Shown: positions 9,184 through 18,731, counted from the first letter of the stretch. The stretch is 64,000 nucleotides of DNA from PLanc-01 sp035342095 (GCA_035342095.1 DAOQWL010000018.1:1-64000), one strand, 5' to 3'. A program made the numbers and translations. The notes: a model not told the origin generated them from the sequence alone.

Positions 9184-11190
9184 TCAAGGGTCGGGTACAT
9201 GCTGAGGTTGTCGTCGCGAGACGATCGCCGGTTCAACTTCCATGGGAGGCGTGGTCAGCCGAGACAGCAGCCACAACTCCCCCACCACCATCGCCAGCGC
9301 CAGCGGCATCATGGCGTATCCGTCCCCATCGTGAATCCGGTCTCTCCATACCGTGCTCTCCACCACAGTATAGAGCAAGGCCGTCACCACCAGTCGGACG
9401 GTATTGCACAGCAGTGCGATTGGGACGCTCGACAACAGAACGATCGCTTTCTCCCACCACGACCGCCGGGTCAGCAGCACGACCAGTGCGCTGATCACGA
9501 AGAACGCGGTGATCATCCTGAGTCCGTTGCACGCCTCGGCCACGGCCACCTTGGTCCCCTCGATGTCGATGGTGTTGCCGCTGCGCACGATGTCCCAACC
9601 GCCCAGTTCCAGACAGAAGACGGCGGAACTGGTCGCCCACCGCTGCAACGGCAGCGAAACCGCCGCCTGAATTCGATTCGGCCAGGGCAGCATCAGGCAC
9701 AGGAAGACCAGGACGGGCCACAGCTTCTTCAGATATCCCCAGCCCATCATCAGCAGCACCAAGGCTGCGACGGACAGGACCAGGGACAACCGCTCGCCGG
9801 ACCGATACATATAGTACAATCCGAGCCCCCGGCACGCCTGGGCGAGAATCAGAGCCCCGGCGCCCCAGAGCAGGGCCGGACGAAGCGTCGCCGAACCCAT
9901 CTCCTGGCGACGCGACCAGACTACGTAGATGGCCAGGAAGGGAACGAGCATCCCGGAGGAGTACTCCTGGCTCGTGCGCCACTCTCGAATCAGGTCCCGC
10001 ATCGTAGGCCAGTACGACCACAGCAGCGAGACCACGACCGCCGCCGCGGCCAGAATCACAGTCACACCCGCCCGCGGAAGTCCCGATCCCTCGCTCGATC
10101 CCCCGAACCAACGACCCGGCAACGACCTCACGAAACGGCCAAGCCCGCCCGCGGAGCCACACAGGGACGGCCTCCCGTCCTCCGCATCGCGCCCCGAGAA
10201 TGCCGAGGACACGGCACGACCGATCACGACCGCACCGTCCAGCACCTTCACGCGGGAATCCAGAATCGATTCACGGATCTCGCAGCTTCTGCCCACAGAA
10301 ACCCCCGTCCACAAAGCACTTCGAACTACGGCGCTCTTCTCGCCCACGACAACACCCGGTCCGACGATAGCAGGACCGATCACGACAGCGTCTTCCCGGA
10401 CCTGGGCGTGCTCCCCGATCAAGACAGGTCCGCATATCCGGGCTTGCGGATGCACCCAGGCGCCCAAGCCCGCGCGTATCGGCCCGCCCTGCGAGTCGCT
10501 GCAAATGACTGAACTGGCGCCGTCGGGTTCTCCCACGGAAAGGAAGACCTCGACCGCGTCCAGATACCCCTGGCGTTCTCTGAAGTTCCCCACCGGCCGC
10601 TCCAGCACGTACGGGCGAACCACGCCGCCAGCCCGCACGATCGAGGGGATCACCCCTTCCTTGATGTCCGAGTACCCCCCTGCGGGAATCCGTTCGAGCA
10701 CCTGCGGGCGACACACGAATATCTCTGCCGACGGGCCGAGCGATCCATCGTCCGCCCGTCCGGGATTGAAGACCACGGTCATCTCGGCGCCGCTGGACCG
10801 GTGCGCCTCGATCAGACCGGCCAGGGGCGGCGGCACAGCCATACTGGCGGAAAGCACCAGAATCAGTTCCCCCGGGTCGGCGGACGCCGCATCCCGAAGG
10901 CACCCTCCGGTTCCCCCCATCAGTTCTTCCGGCACGAGGGTCGTCGCCAGTCGGCTGCTCCGACAGACAGACGCCACGTCCTGTGCCATGGCGGCATCAC
11001 AACAGACGGACGCACGCGGAACCCCTTCCCTCGCGAGATGATCCAGCAGGCGCGCCAGCGCGGCCCGGTCCCCGATCGGCCACAGCGCCGCAGGCAGACG
11101 CGAAGCCAGCGGGCATCGCCCGAAGTCCCGTCCGCCGACGAGCACAATCGTGCGGAGATCAAGCTGCGACAGTGTGCTTCTACCGGTCAT
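9184..11190 (-). CDS. Exosortase with an N-terminal sugar-nucleotidyltransferase-like and LbH domain (fusion)
   Basis: A 668-residue protein. Residues about 375-650 are a polytopic exosortase (EpsH/Xrt family), the transpeptidase-like enzyme that processes PEP-CTERM-type tails. The catalytic triad is visible: Cys554 in AEACNGLR, Arg599 in CNTVRL and His620 in RIHDGDGY. Residues about 13-235 resemble a nucleotidyltransferase of the GlmU/ManC type, with a pyrophosphorylase-like start (VLVGGRDFGRCPLASRLPA), a GTGG motif and LILVLSAS. The lysine after the usual proline and the aspartate of the usual GD motif are both replaced, so catalysis is doubtful. Residues about 245-325 are hexapeptide beta-helix repeats. 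Stand-alone exosortases are about 280-500 residues, so this is a true extension. There is no stop or frame change between the parts. It sits between UDP-glucose dehydrogenase and Wzz/BY-kinase. Confidence 0.9.
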   Translation of the reverse strand: MTGRSTLSQLDLRTIVLVGGRDFGRCPLASRLPAALWPIGDRAALARLLDHLAREGVPRASVCCDAAMAQDVASVCRSSRLATTLVPEELMGGTGGCLRDAASADPGELILVLSASMAVPPPLAGLIEAHRSSGAEMTVVFNPGRADDGSLGPSAEIFVCRPQVLERIPAGGYSDIKEGVIPSIVRAGGVVRPYVLERPVGNFRERQGYLDAVEVFLSVGEPDGASSVICSDSQGGPIRAGLGAWVHPQARICGPVLIGEHAQVREDAVVIGPAIVGPGVVVGEKSAVVRSALWTGVSVGRSCEIRESILDSRVKVLDGAVVIGRAVSSAFSGRDAEDGRPSLCGSAGGLGRFVRSLPGRWFGGSSEGSGLPRAGVTVILAAAAVVVSLLWSYWPTMRDLIREWRTSQEYSSGMLVPFLAIYVVWSRRQEMGSATLRPALLWGAGALILAQACRGLGLYYMYRSGERLSLVLSVAALVLLMMGWGYLKKLWPVLVFLCLMLPWPNRIQAAVSLPLQRWATSSAVFCLELGGWDIVRSGNTIDIEGTKVAVAEACNGLRMITAFFVISALVVLLTRRSWWEKAIVLLSSVPIALLCNTVRLVVTALLYTVVESTVWRDRIHDGDGYAMMPLALAMVVGELWLLSRLTTPPMEVEPAIVSRRQPQHVPDP

Positions 11191-11524
11191 CCGTTGCCGT
11201 CAATCCCACTGACCCCTACAGGGTCGTTCCTGCCATCCCCACCCTGATGACAAGGGGACAGCTTATTTCCGTCGCGTGAACGAATCTCTGTGGCCGTCTA
11301 CCCCCGAGGCACCCACGCCGTTGCGTGCACGAGCAACATCAGCGCATGTGGGGAGGTTATCCTACCACGACACTCCACCCGATTCCAGTCAATTCCGTCT
11401 CGGCCCCGCCGCTGGCATCGGCAGTCCGACGGCTTCGCAGCAGGGTCCGGATAAACACAAGCCCAACGAGGGCGCACCCGTATCATCGGCCGCCCCGACA
11501 GGCGACATGATCAGCATTTCGGTT
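11191..11524. other. Intergenic gap inside the EPS locus, no gene seen
   Basis: A stretch of 334 bases separates the UDP-glucose dehydrogenase stop from the exosortase start on the minus strand. I see no convincing open frame, no clear terminator hairpin with a T tract and no good sigma70 promoter. It is long compared with other gaps in the locus, so an internal promoter for the exosortase/Wzz/TPR half is possible but not shown. Confidence 0.5.
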
Positions 11525-12883
11525 TCAGCCGACCTCGGATCGGTGTGTGTCCTGGGGGCAGACCGTCTGGCGCAGGGGCGATGCCGGCCGACCCACGGCG
11601 AAGTACTTGATCCCCGCCCGCGCCACGTGGTCGGGGTCATAGAGATTCCGACCGTCAAAGACAACCGGACGTTTGAGCCGGCTGCGAATCTCCTGGAAGT
11701 CGGGCGTTCGGAACTCGGGCCAGTCCGTCAGGACGACCAGAGCATCACAATGGTCGAGCATCGCATAGGGGTCCTGGTGCAATTCGATGGCTCCCCCGGT
11801 CGCTGCGGCGGCGGCCGGCCCGGCCTGCGGGTCGTAGGCACGCACCTTGATCCCGGACTCCAAGAACTTCCGAACGCAGTAAACGGCTGGAGATTCCCGA
11901 ATGTCATCCGTATTCGCCTTGAACGCCAACCCCCACACGGCCACCATGCACTCGCTCTGCCGATCGGCGAAGTACTGAATCACACGCTCTGCGAAATGGT
12001 CTCGGGCAGCGATATTGACCTGCCAGACGGCGCCCGCCAACGGCATGTCCACGCGGCTCGTCTGGCCCATGTGGATCAGGGCATGGATATCCTTGGGAAA
12101 ACAACTGCCTCCGAAGCCAATGCCCGGGAACAGGAACGCCGAGCCGATCCGACTGTCCGAACCAAGCCCTTGCCGGACGAGTTCCACGTCGGCGCCCATC
12201 CGCTCGCAGAGCAGGGAAATCTCGTTCATGAACGAGACCCGTGTGGCCAGCATCCCATTGGCCGCGTATTTGGCCATCTCGGCCGACGCCGGGTCCATGA
12301 AAATAATACGTTTGCTCTTGCGCATGAAAGGCTTGTACAGTTCCGCCATGATGTCCCGCGCTCGCGGGCTCGTGGTTCCGATAATAATCCGATCCGGTCT
12401 CATGAAATCCTCGACGGCCGCCCCCTCCTTCAGAAACTCCGGATTGCTCACGTAGTCGAAGGGGCCGCTCGCCCGCGACTGGATGATCCTGGTGAGGGTC
12501 TCGTGGGTCCCGACCGGGACGGTGCTCTTCATGACGATCACCCGATAGTCCGTCAACTCGCCGGCGATCTCGCCGGCGGCCGCGTAGACCCCTCGCAGAT
12601 CCGCGGAGCCGTCCGGCGCCATGGGCGTGCCCACCGCCAGGATGAGGATCTCGGAACGGCTCACCCCCTCCTTCAGGTCGGTCGTGAAGTGGAGACGGCC
12701 CGCCTTCGCAGTGCTCCGAACGATCTCTTCCAGACCGCGCTCGTAGATGGGAATCTCCCCCCGGCGTAAGGCTTCGATCTTGCCGGCGTCGCTATCGACG
12801 CAAATCACCTGGTTCCCGGCCTCGGCAAAACAGGCGCCGCTCACCAGACCGACATATCCGACTCCGACCACGCATAATCTCAT
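11525..12883 (-). CDS. ugd: UDP-glucose 6-dehydrogenase
   Basis: A 452-residue enzyme converting UDP-glucose to UDP-glucuronate with two NAD+. The ATG at 12883 is preferred over the longer frame from 12922 because AGAGGTGA sits just upstream and the Rossmann fingerprint then begins at residue 4 (VVGVGYVGLVSG). Other hallmarks are STVPVGT, NPEFLKEG and the catalytic cysteine in GFGGSCFPKD. The C-terminal NAD/UDP-binding domain includes VWGLAFKANTDDIRESP. Length is normal for the family. It lies 90 bases after the AlgD-like gene. Together these supply two different nucleotide uronates to EPS assembly. A tail of about 15 residues rich in proline and charge follows the last domain. Confidence 0.95.
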   Translation of the reverse strand: MRLCVVGVGYVGLVSGACFAEAGNQVICVDSDAGKIEALRRGEIPIYERGLEEIVRSTAKAGRLHFTTDLKEGVSRSEILILAVGTPMAPDGSADLRGVYAAAGEIAGELTDYRVIVMKSTVPVGTHETLTRIIQSRASGPFDYVSNPEFLKEGAAVEDFMRPDRIIIGTTSPRARDIMAELYKPFMRKSKRIIFMDPASAEMAKYAANGMLATRVSFMNEISLLCERMGADVELVRQGLGSDSRIGSAFLFPGIGFGGSCFPKDIHALIHMGQTSRVDMPLAGAVWQVNIAARDHFAERVIQYFADRQSECMVAVWGLAFKANTDDIRESPAVYCVRKFLESGIKVRAYDPQAGPAAAAATGGAIELHQDPYAMLDHCDALVVLTDWPEFRTPDFQEIRSRLKRPVVFDGRNLYDPDHVARAGIKYFAVGRPASPLRQTVCPQDTHRSEVG

Positions 12884-12973
12884 ATCATCACCTCTGCAAA
12901 TCGATAAACATGCCGGACGCATCCTTGGACAGACGTCGGCAGAATCTCAACGCCGGCAGGGAATCCCCGAGGA

Positions 12974-14287
12974 CTACCAGCAAATCCCGCGGTACTCTCC
13001 TCCTCGCGCGGCCAGCGACGCGACACGGACCAGATCCACCACGACCTGGTCGCCCTTCAGTCTCGCCACAACCCCGTCGCAGTCCTCCATCCTATTGCCA
13101 ACCACAATCACCTCCGCATGATGCAGGACTTCGTCGATGGTCTCGACCATAAGCTTCGAGATATGGGGGATGTGGTTCAACAGGTAATCCCGGTTGGCGC
13201 CCATCAGTCTCGCCATGTTGACGTTCCGGTCGTACACGCGAATGTCGTATCCCTTGCCCAGCAGTCGCTCGATCACAGTAACCAACGGGCTCTCCCGCAG
13301 GTCGTCGGTGCCAGCCTTGAAGCTGAAACCCAGGATGCCGATCTTCTTCTTTCCCAATTCCGTGATCATGCGCACCGCAGTGTCGATCTGCATCTGATTG
13401 CTTGGCACGATGGCGTTGAGCACGGGCAGATCGAGGTCCATCCTGCGAGCCCTGTGCGCCAGAGCTCGAACATCTTTCGGCAGACAGGATCCCCCAAACG
13501 CGAAGCCCGGCCTCAGGTAGCAATCGGAGAGATTGAGTTTCGTGTCCTGGCAGAAGATGTCCATGACCGCGTGGCTGTCGATCTTCATCGCCCGGCTCAA
13601 ATCCCCCATCTCATTCGCAAAGCAGATCTTCAATGCGTGCCATGCGTTATCCACATACTTGATCATCTCGCTCACTTCGATCCGCGTGTGAAACAGCGGA
13701 GCATCCAGCATGGCATACAGCGAGGCGACCCGGTCTCCACTGACGCGATCGCCCTCTCCGATGACCGTCTTCGGCGGATGGTAAAAGTCATAGACCGCCG
13801 TGCCCTCGCGCAAGAACTCAGGATTGTGGCACACGCCAAAATCCCTGCCCGCCCGTTTGCCCGAGTGCTCCTCCAGCAGCGGGATCACGACGCCCCGTAT
13901 CGTCCCGGGCAACACCGTGCTGCGGCAGACTACGACATGGAAATCGTCCATGGCTCGCAGCGCCCGCCCGATCTCCACACAGACCCTTCGCACATGGCTC
14001 AGGTCCGGATCGCCGTTGGCCTGCCCCGGCGTCCCCACGCAGATCAGCGTCAGCTCCGAGGCCCGAACGGCCTCCTCCACTTCGGTCGTAGCCCGAAGGG
14101 CGCCTCTCCGCACCCCCTCCTGGACCAGCTCCGGCGTCTCCTTCTCCACGATGGGCGACAATCCGCTGTTGATCATCGTCGCCTTGGCGTCGTTGGAGTC
14201 GACGCCGACCACGGTATGACCCTCGCGGGCCAGACAGGCGGCGCTGACGAGACCGACGTACCCGACTCCGACGACACACACCCTCAT
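12974..14287 (-). CDS. algD: GDP-mannose 6-dehydrogenase
   Basis: A 437-residue enzyme oxidising GDP-mannose to GDP-mannuronate, the committed step of alginate-type polymers. The start at 14287 has GGAGGAG upstream and puts the Rossmann motif VVGVGYVGLVSAAC at residue 4. AlgD-specific features include CRSTVLPGT, NPEFLREGTAVYDF, the catalytic cysteine in RPGFAFGGSCLPKDVRAL, SFKAGTDDLRESPLV and VYDRNVNMARLMGAN. Length matches AlgD (about 436). It is distinct from the UDP-glucose dehydrogenase paralogue just downstream, which lacks these signatures. No other alginate-specific gene such as alg8 or algE is present, so mannuronate is probably one sugar of a Wzy-type heteropolymer. Confidence 0.92.
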   Translation of the reverse strand: MRVCVVGVGYVGLVSAACLAREGHTVVGVDSNDAKATMINSGLSPIVEKETPELVQEGVRRGALRATTEVEEAVRASELTLICVGTPGQANGDPDLSHVRRVCVEIGRALRAMDDFHVVVCRSTVLPGTIRGVVIPLLEEHSGKRAGRDFGVCHNPEFLREGTAVYDFYHPPKTVIGEGDRVSGDRVASLYAMLDAPLFHTRIEVSEMIKYVDNAWHALKICFANEMGDLSRAMKIDSHAVMDIFCQDTKLNLSDCYLRPGFAFGGSCLPKDVRALAHRARRMDLDLPVLNAIVPSNQMQIDTAVRMITELGKKKIGILGFSFKAGTDDLRESPLVTVIERLLGKGYDIRVYDRNVNMARLMGANRDYLLNHIPHISKLMVETIDEVLHHAEVIVVGNRMEDCDGVVARLKGDQVVVDLVRVASLAARGGEYRGICW

Positions 14288-14393
14288 GTCATCTCCTCCA
14301 CCCGTTCCACCATCGGTGTCACCCCAGAACATCCCGAAACGGCCATGCTTCTCCTACAGCGTCGACACACAGACGTCGACGCACCCACGGCAA

Positions 14394-14888
14394 TCACGAT
14401 CCGGACTTCACAGAGAGTGCCTCCAGAAATTCCTCGATCCGCCGGACGACGGCCTCCGGCTGGACCCGCCGCGGACTCGGCTGGAACCTCTTCAGCAGTT
14501 CCACCTTGTCAGCAAGTTCTTCGGAACTGTAAGCCACCAGCAGATGGCCCAGTTGCTCGAACTTGCGGGCGATCGCCACTTGATGATCGTTCACCACCTC
14601 TCCGTATTGTCTCCGTCGCGGCATCGCAAGAAGCGGCTTGCCCGTATCGAGCGCCATAGTGATCGTACCCATTCCCGCATGGCTGATGAGGGCCGATGCC
14701 TCGTGGATACGCTCGTCGAACGCCTTCTTGTCCAGAGACGCCACGGCCTCGAAGTTCCGCGGCTGGTACGCCTCGTCTCCAATCTGTGCAAACACCTCGT
14801 CCTTGATGACGCCTGCTGCGACAAGATCATCCACCGCCTTCACTAGCCGATCGAACGGGAACTGTGTCCCGACAGTCAGAAAGATCAT
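14394..14888 (-). CDS. Alg13/PssE-like glycosyltransferase catalytic subunit
   Basis: A 164-residue protein of the GT28 C-terminal family. It begins MIFLTVGTQFPFDRLV, the typical start of PssE/Alg13 proteins. SHAGMGTI and the MPRRRQYGEVVNDHQ segment form the nucleotide-sugar site. Such proteins supply the donor-binding half of a split glycosyltransferase and need an Alg14-type membrane anchor, which is the next upstream gene, 28 bases away. AGGGGA lies before the start. Donor sugar cannot be told from sequence; UDP-glucose, UDP-GlcNAc or UDP-glucuronate are all known in the family. Confidence 0.9.
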   Translation of the reverse strand: MIFLTVGTQFPFDRLVKAVDDLVAAGVIKDEVFAQIGDEAYQPRNFEAVASLDKKAFDERIHEASALISHAGMGTITMALDTGKPLLAMPRRRQYGEVVNDHQVAIARKFEQLGHLLVAYSSEELADKVELLKRFQPSPRRVQPEAVVRRIEEFLEALSVKSGS

Positions 14889-14916
14889 AGATTCCCCTGC
14901 ACTCCGATTAGACCCA

Positions 14917-15390
14917 TCAGATGATGTTGCCCATGTATTCCGTGCCGGGATATGTCCCTGTCAGCTCCGGCCATTGCACGATGCACAGGTCCGCAATACG
15001 CCGAACCATTCGCCCGGACAGAGACATATGCTCGACGTTCGTGATACTGTCCACCCAGACCACCTTGGCGCCGAACAGCCAGCCTAGGAAACAACAGAGA
15101 CAGCCGATGGCGGCTCCCGTGCTGAGCACGACGGTCGGGCGTTCGCGGCGAATTGCTGCGAGGCAGTTCCACAGCGATTTCACAACCCGCAAGGGGTGTT
15201 GCCGATTGCACTCGCCGACCACGTAGACCCGCTTTCCCTCGCCGAGTTTGCTCTTCACCACATCGGTCGTGACAACGTAGAACACGTCACGTCCCTGCCA
15301 TGCGCCGCTGAGCTTGAGCAACTGACTGAGATGCCCGCCCGAGGAAGCAACCAGGGCAATCCGCAAGTCCGATCCCATATCCGTCACCAT
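14917..15390 (-). CDS. Alg14/PssD-like glycosyltransferase anchor subunit
   Basis: A 157-residue partner of the Alg13-like protein. It has the Alg14/PssD signatures ALVASSGGHLSQLLKL near the N-terminus, VVLSTGAAIG in the middle and a membrane-associating segment (CLCCFLGWLFG), followed by VWVDSITNVE. It recruits the catalytic subunit to the inner face of the membrane and contributes the acceptor side. Start is either the first ATG (15390) or the internal one four codons later. It follows the epimerase gene by 116 bases, a little wider than most spacings here. Confidence 0.9.
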   Translation of the reverse strand: MVTDMGSDLRIALVASSGGHLSQLLKLSGAWQGRDVFYVVTTDVVKSKLGEGKRVYVVGECNRQHPLRVVKSLWNCLAAIRRERPTVVLSTGAAIGCLCCFLGWLFGAKVVWVDSITNVEHMSLSGRMVRRIADLCIVQWPELTGTYPGTEYMGNII

Positions 15391-15506
15391 CCAATCCTAA
15401 GACATAATACCTCACGGCCGTCGATCGCACCCAGTCTCCACCTGGGAGAACAGGATCGGGGCTGCCAACGGCCTGTACGGTCCTCCCCCCGGCGTCGAGT
15501 CCCGCG

Positions 15507-16475
15507 TCACGAGACGTCCCCGGCAACGATTTCGTTCGTGCGACGGTCCCGCCAGCCCAGTTCCTTCACCGCTCTATCGGCACTGTAGCGGATGTCGCGA
15601 ATTCCCGTCATGATCTGGTAATTGACATCGGCCCCGCCCGTCCGCCCCAGGGCCTTCTTCAGCTTGCCGCCCCCCCAATTCAGAATCCGCAGCATGGCAG
15701 GCGCCAGCCGGATGACGGCGATTTCGCGACCCCCATGCCGCCCCCACCGCTTGAGAAAATCCCGTACCGACAGATGCGACGTCGGTACGGCATTGTAGAT
15801 CGCGTATTTCGGGGGCTTTGCCAGGAGTAGAGAGATCATCTCGGCCACATCGTCCACATGGACATATGGCAGGTGGTTCGTTGCCTTTCCGACAAGCAGC
15901 CCGCAGGATTTCCTCTTCCACGCGATCAGCTTCTTGGCCGGGGCCTTGTTGTCGCTGAAGAGCAGGCCGGGCCGGACGATCGCCAGGTTCATGCGCAGGC
16001 CGGCCTTTCGCCTTTCCAGTTCATTCTCGATCAGGACCTTGGTCCAGGGATAGGCGTTCAGCGAATTCTCCTGGGTGACGAACGGCTGGTTCTCATCGAT
16101 CGTCTTCCCCCAGAGCGAGCGGTCCAAGCCGTAGACGGAGACGCTGGACACATGGATGAATGTCGCGACCCCGTTGCGTTCGGCAGCATCGAGGAGCTGC
16201 ATCGTTCCGCCCAGGTTCATTCGTTCCATGGAGCCGTCCGCTGCACCCCGTCCATCCCAGGCGCTGTGCACCACGGCGTCGACACCCCGTGTGATCTCGT
16301 CCGCGACGGAAGACTGCGACAGACTGCCCCAGAAGATCTCCATAGGGGGGGGAAGTTCCCTGCGATCCAGCACGGCGCCGTGGAGCAACACGCGCAGTTG
16401 ATATCCCTGCGATAGCAGGTGCGGCGCCACTGCTTTGCCCAGGTTTCCCGAATATCCTGTAAGAAGTACCTTCAT
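15507..16475 (-). CDS. NAD-dependent sugar-nucleotide epimerase/dehydratase (extended SDR)
   Basis: A 322-residue protein. The ATG at 16475 gives MKVLLTGYSGNLGKAV, the GxxGxxG Rossmann fingerprint at the right place, with AAGGGG upstream. The longer frame to 16790 would run through the end of the neighbouring gene and is rejected. A serine (VSSVSVYG) and the YPWTK active-site Tyr/Lys pair are present, and ARPGLLF-like substrate-loop residues follow (VRPGLLFSD). It probably modifies a nucleotide sugar for the EPS, but the substrate cannot be named. It lies 77 bases after the Gfo/Idh/MocA gene. Confidence 0.88.
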   Translation of the reverse strand: MKVLLTGYSGNLGKAVAPHLLSQGYQLRVLLHGAVLDRRELPPPMEIFWGSLSQSSVADEITRGVDAVVHSAWDGRGAADGSMERMNLGGTMQLLDAAERNGVATFIHVSSVSVYGLDRSLWGKTIDENQPFVTQENSLNAYPWTKVLIENELERRKAGLRMNLAIVRPGLLFSDNKAPAKKLIAWKRKSCGLLVGKATNHLPYVHVDDVAEMISLLLAKPPKYAIYNAVPTSHLSVRDFLKRWGRHGGREIAVIRLAPAMLRILNWGGGKLKKALGRTGGADVNYQIMTGIRDIRYSADRAVKELGWRDRRTNEIVAGDVS

Positions 16476-16552
16476 GGTGTCCCCTTCGATACACAGTTCG
16501 CTTCTTTTGCGGCAGTATTCTCTCTCCGAATCCGCATGTGCGGTCCCACGGA

Positions 16553-17653
16553 TCAGGCGACGACGGCCGCACTTCGGCGGGCGACGGTCCCGGCCGCCTC
16601 GCCGGCGATCAGCACCTGATTCACAATGTCGGCCACGCCAAGCGCATTGTCCCGAGTGATCGGAGATTGGCCGCCCGAACGCGCCGCGAGGTAGAACCGA
16701 CGGACCAGTTCCCTGGTACCGGGGTTGCGCTTCAGTCTGCCCAGGAGAACCCGGCAGGTCACGCCGATCGTTCCCACGATCAGGGCCCACCCCTGCCCGA
16801 TCCCTCCGAACACTTTCGAGAGAACGCTCAGCTTGCCTCGCGGGACGCGGACGGTAATCAGTTGTCGGGCCAAATCGATGTAGATGCTGCCTTTCTCACA
16901 CTCGATGTTGAGATAACGACTGGCGTTGCCGTGCGCCATGCTAATGGTGAACGTCCCCACTCCCGCATCAGTCATGAACGCCACATCGAGAAGATCGGAG
17001 AAGCCATAGGGCATCATGTTGCGCGGTTGTGTCAGGTACACGAGTTTGCCGGGTTGGCCCAGCAACTCGACGAGCACACTGGCCGGATGCGAGACGAGGT
17101 TAATCAGAGGGCCGCCGGGTAAACGATACGCCCAGTGACTAACACCCCGATAGGGAATGGTCTTCTGTTTCTCTGCGTGTCCGAAGAAACAATGGGCCGC
17201 CACAACACGCCCGACCCGGCCGGACCGAATGAGCCCCAGGGCCTTCTGCACACAATCCATGTACAGCAGGCTGTGTCCGACGCACAACAGCCGCTGCCGC
17301 GGCTCGGCAAACTCGTACAAACGCGCAGTCTCGTCGAGCGTCAGCGTCATCGGCTTCTCCACGAAGACATGCGCACCGGCCTCCAGGGCCAATCGCGCCA
17401 GCTCATAGTGCGAGTCCGGCGGGGTCAGGATGTGCACGATGTCGAACCGCTCCCGCTGCAGCAGTTCTCGAGCATCGGTGTGGATCACTGCGTTCAGCCG
17501 ATACCTGTCGCTGAGGCGCCGAGCCGCATCGGGGTTTGTGTCGCACAGGTGGAACTCCACAGGGCCACACCGAGTCTTGATGGTGGCGACGTGATCCGCT
17601 GCGATCAGCCCACACCCGATGATGGCGGTACGAAGTTGTTTCTCGTCATTCAT
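16553..17653 (-). CDS. Gfo/Idh/MocA-family sugar oxidoreductase
   Basis: A 366-residue NAD(P)-dependent dehydrogenase. The N-terminal Rossmann fold starts AIIGCGLIAADHV, and the family hallmark VEKPMTLTLDE with the EKP lysine is at about 95-106. The C-terminal alpha/beta domain follows. Enzymes of this family in EPS loci oxidise or epimerise nucleotide sugars (for example WlbA-type C3 oxidation of UDP-GlcNAcA), which would fit with the aminotransferase at the other end of the locus. Its start overlaps the end of the preceding glycosyltransferase gene by eight bases, suggesting translational coupling. Confidence 0.9.
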   Translation of the reverse strand: MNDEKQLRTAIIGCGLIAADHVATIKTRCGPVEFHLCDTNPDAARRLSDRYRLNAVIHTDARELLQRERFDIVHILTPPDSHYELARLALEAGAHVFVEKPMTLTLDETARLYEFAEPRQRLLCVGHSLLYMDCVQKALGLIRSGRVGRVVAAHCFFGHAEKQKTIPYRGVSHWAYRLPGGPLINLVSHPASVLVELLGQPGKLVYLTQPRNMMPYGFSDLLDVAFMTDAGVGTFTISMAHGNASRYLNIECEKGSIYIDLARQLITVRVPRGKLSVLSKVFGGIGQGWALIVGTIGVTCRVLLGRLKRNPGTRELVRRFYLAARSGGQSPITRDNALGVADIVNQVLIAGEAAGTVARRSAAVVA

Positions 17654-18638
17654 TCTGGATCTCCTTGATAGGCGGAGTGGCGTTCGGAGATTTCACATAC
17701 GCGTGCAAGGTCACCCACTGATGTTGCCGCACAAGTCTGCGGATGTCGGGATCCGGCAGCCGGCTTGTCCTCCTAAGCAGATTCGAGAAATAGCCATAGG
17801 CCAAGCCGGATGACTGGATGATATCGCCGGTGGCGAGGAGGCGCGACAGCGCCCGCGTAAACATACGCAGCGGAGACATCCCGATATAGTAGGCCATGTA
17901 CCCGTTGCGTGCCCAGCCGGCGAAGCGACCGCCTCGCGACGCGGTCCGCCGCAGATGAACCAAGTGCAGGTGGTCGAAACTCTGAACGTCCCAGCCGTGA
18001 GCGCGCGCCTCAATCTCGTCGATCACATCCCATCCGAAAACCGGGCGGACCCCGTGGATGTCCTGGTAACAGCACTTGCGATAGACCTTCGTTGCCCCTC
18101 GCACATGGGCCTTGCTCACTTTCTCCCGGGCCAAGTCCGTTCCTCGGTATTCGTAGATCACCCCCCCGGCTATGCCCAACCGAGGATTTCGCTGGAACTC
18201 ATCGAGGAGAGAGGCGAAATACTCGGGTCCGAATTCGAGGTCGGCGTCCAGCTTGACAACGAATGCTGAAGCGGAGAACTGTGCCGAAGCCAATCGCCAT
18301 CCGTCCAGGAACGCTTCCGCCTCGGAGGCGACCAGAAGCCCATCTGTGCCGGTCTTCTGTTTCTTTTCGCGGCGCAGGCCCACAATCCAGGGATGGACGC
18401 CCGCTGCCTCGTGAATGATGTTCCACGTATCATCAGCCGAGCCGTCGTCGACGATTACCCAGGCCAGCGGTTTGAGCGTCTGGGAGACCATGCTCCGGAT
18501 GGTGGCCGGGAGATTCGTTTGCTCATTGTAGGCAGGCGTCACCACCGTGTAGGCGGTTTCCGCCGTCGCCTGCCGGCTCATCGTGCGTTCGACCGCTGCC
18601 ATTGTCTGCTTGTCGATTCCCGTAGCCATAAGCTCCAT
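17646..18638 (-). CDS. Family 2 glycosyltransferase
   Basis: About 330 residues from the ATG at 18638; starts at 18692 (TTG) or 18629 (ATG) are possible. The GT-A fold shows YTVVTPAYNEQTNLPATI, the donor-site VIVDDGSADDT and the DxD-like KLDADLEF metal site. The C-terminal part is basic with one hydrophobic segment, typical of enzymes that work on lipid-linked intermediates at the inner membrane. It ends inside the first codons of the Gfo/Idh/MocA gene. It probably adds one sugar of the EPS repeat unit. Confidence 0.88.
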   Translation of the reverse strand: MELMATGIDKQTMAAVERTMSRQATAETAYTVVTPAYNEQTNLPATIRSMVSQTLKPLAWVIVDDGSADDTWNIIHEAAGVHPWIVGLRREKKQKTGTDGLLVASEAEAFLDGWRLASAQFSASAFVVKLDADLEFGPEYFASLLDEFQRNPRLGIAGGVIYEYRGTDLAREKVSKAHVRGATKVYRKCCYQDIHGVRPVFGWDVIDEIEARAHGWDVQSFDHLHLVHLRRTASRGGRFAGWARNGYMAYYIGMSPLRMFTRALSRLLATGDIIQSSGLAYGYFSNLLRRTSRLPDPDIRRLVRQHQWVTLHAYVKSPNATPPIKEIQNE

Positions 18639-18731
18639 TCTCTGTCGGGCCGGGACGCTCGATTGTGCCCCCGCACAACAGTCGCTTGCCAAGTCACCGC
18701 CCAGTCGCAGGGCATGGGGGACCCGGAGTCC

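Noticed and set aside
15507..16790. The epimerase starting at 16790
   Set aside because: The extra residues lie inside the Gfo/Idh/MocA gene and show no homology; the ATG at 16475 starts right at the Rossmann motif with a good Shine-Dalgarno.
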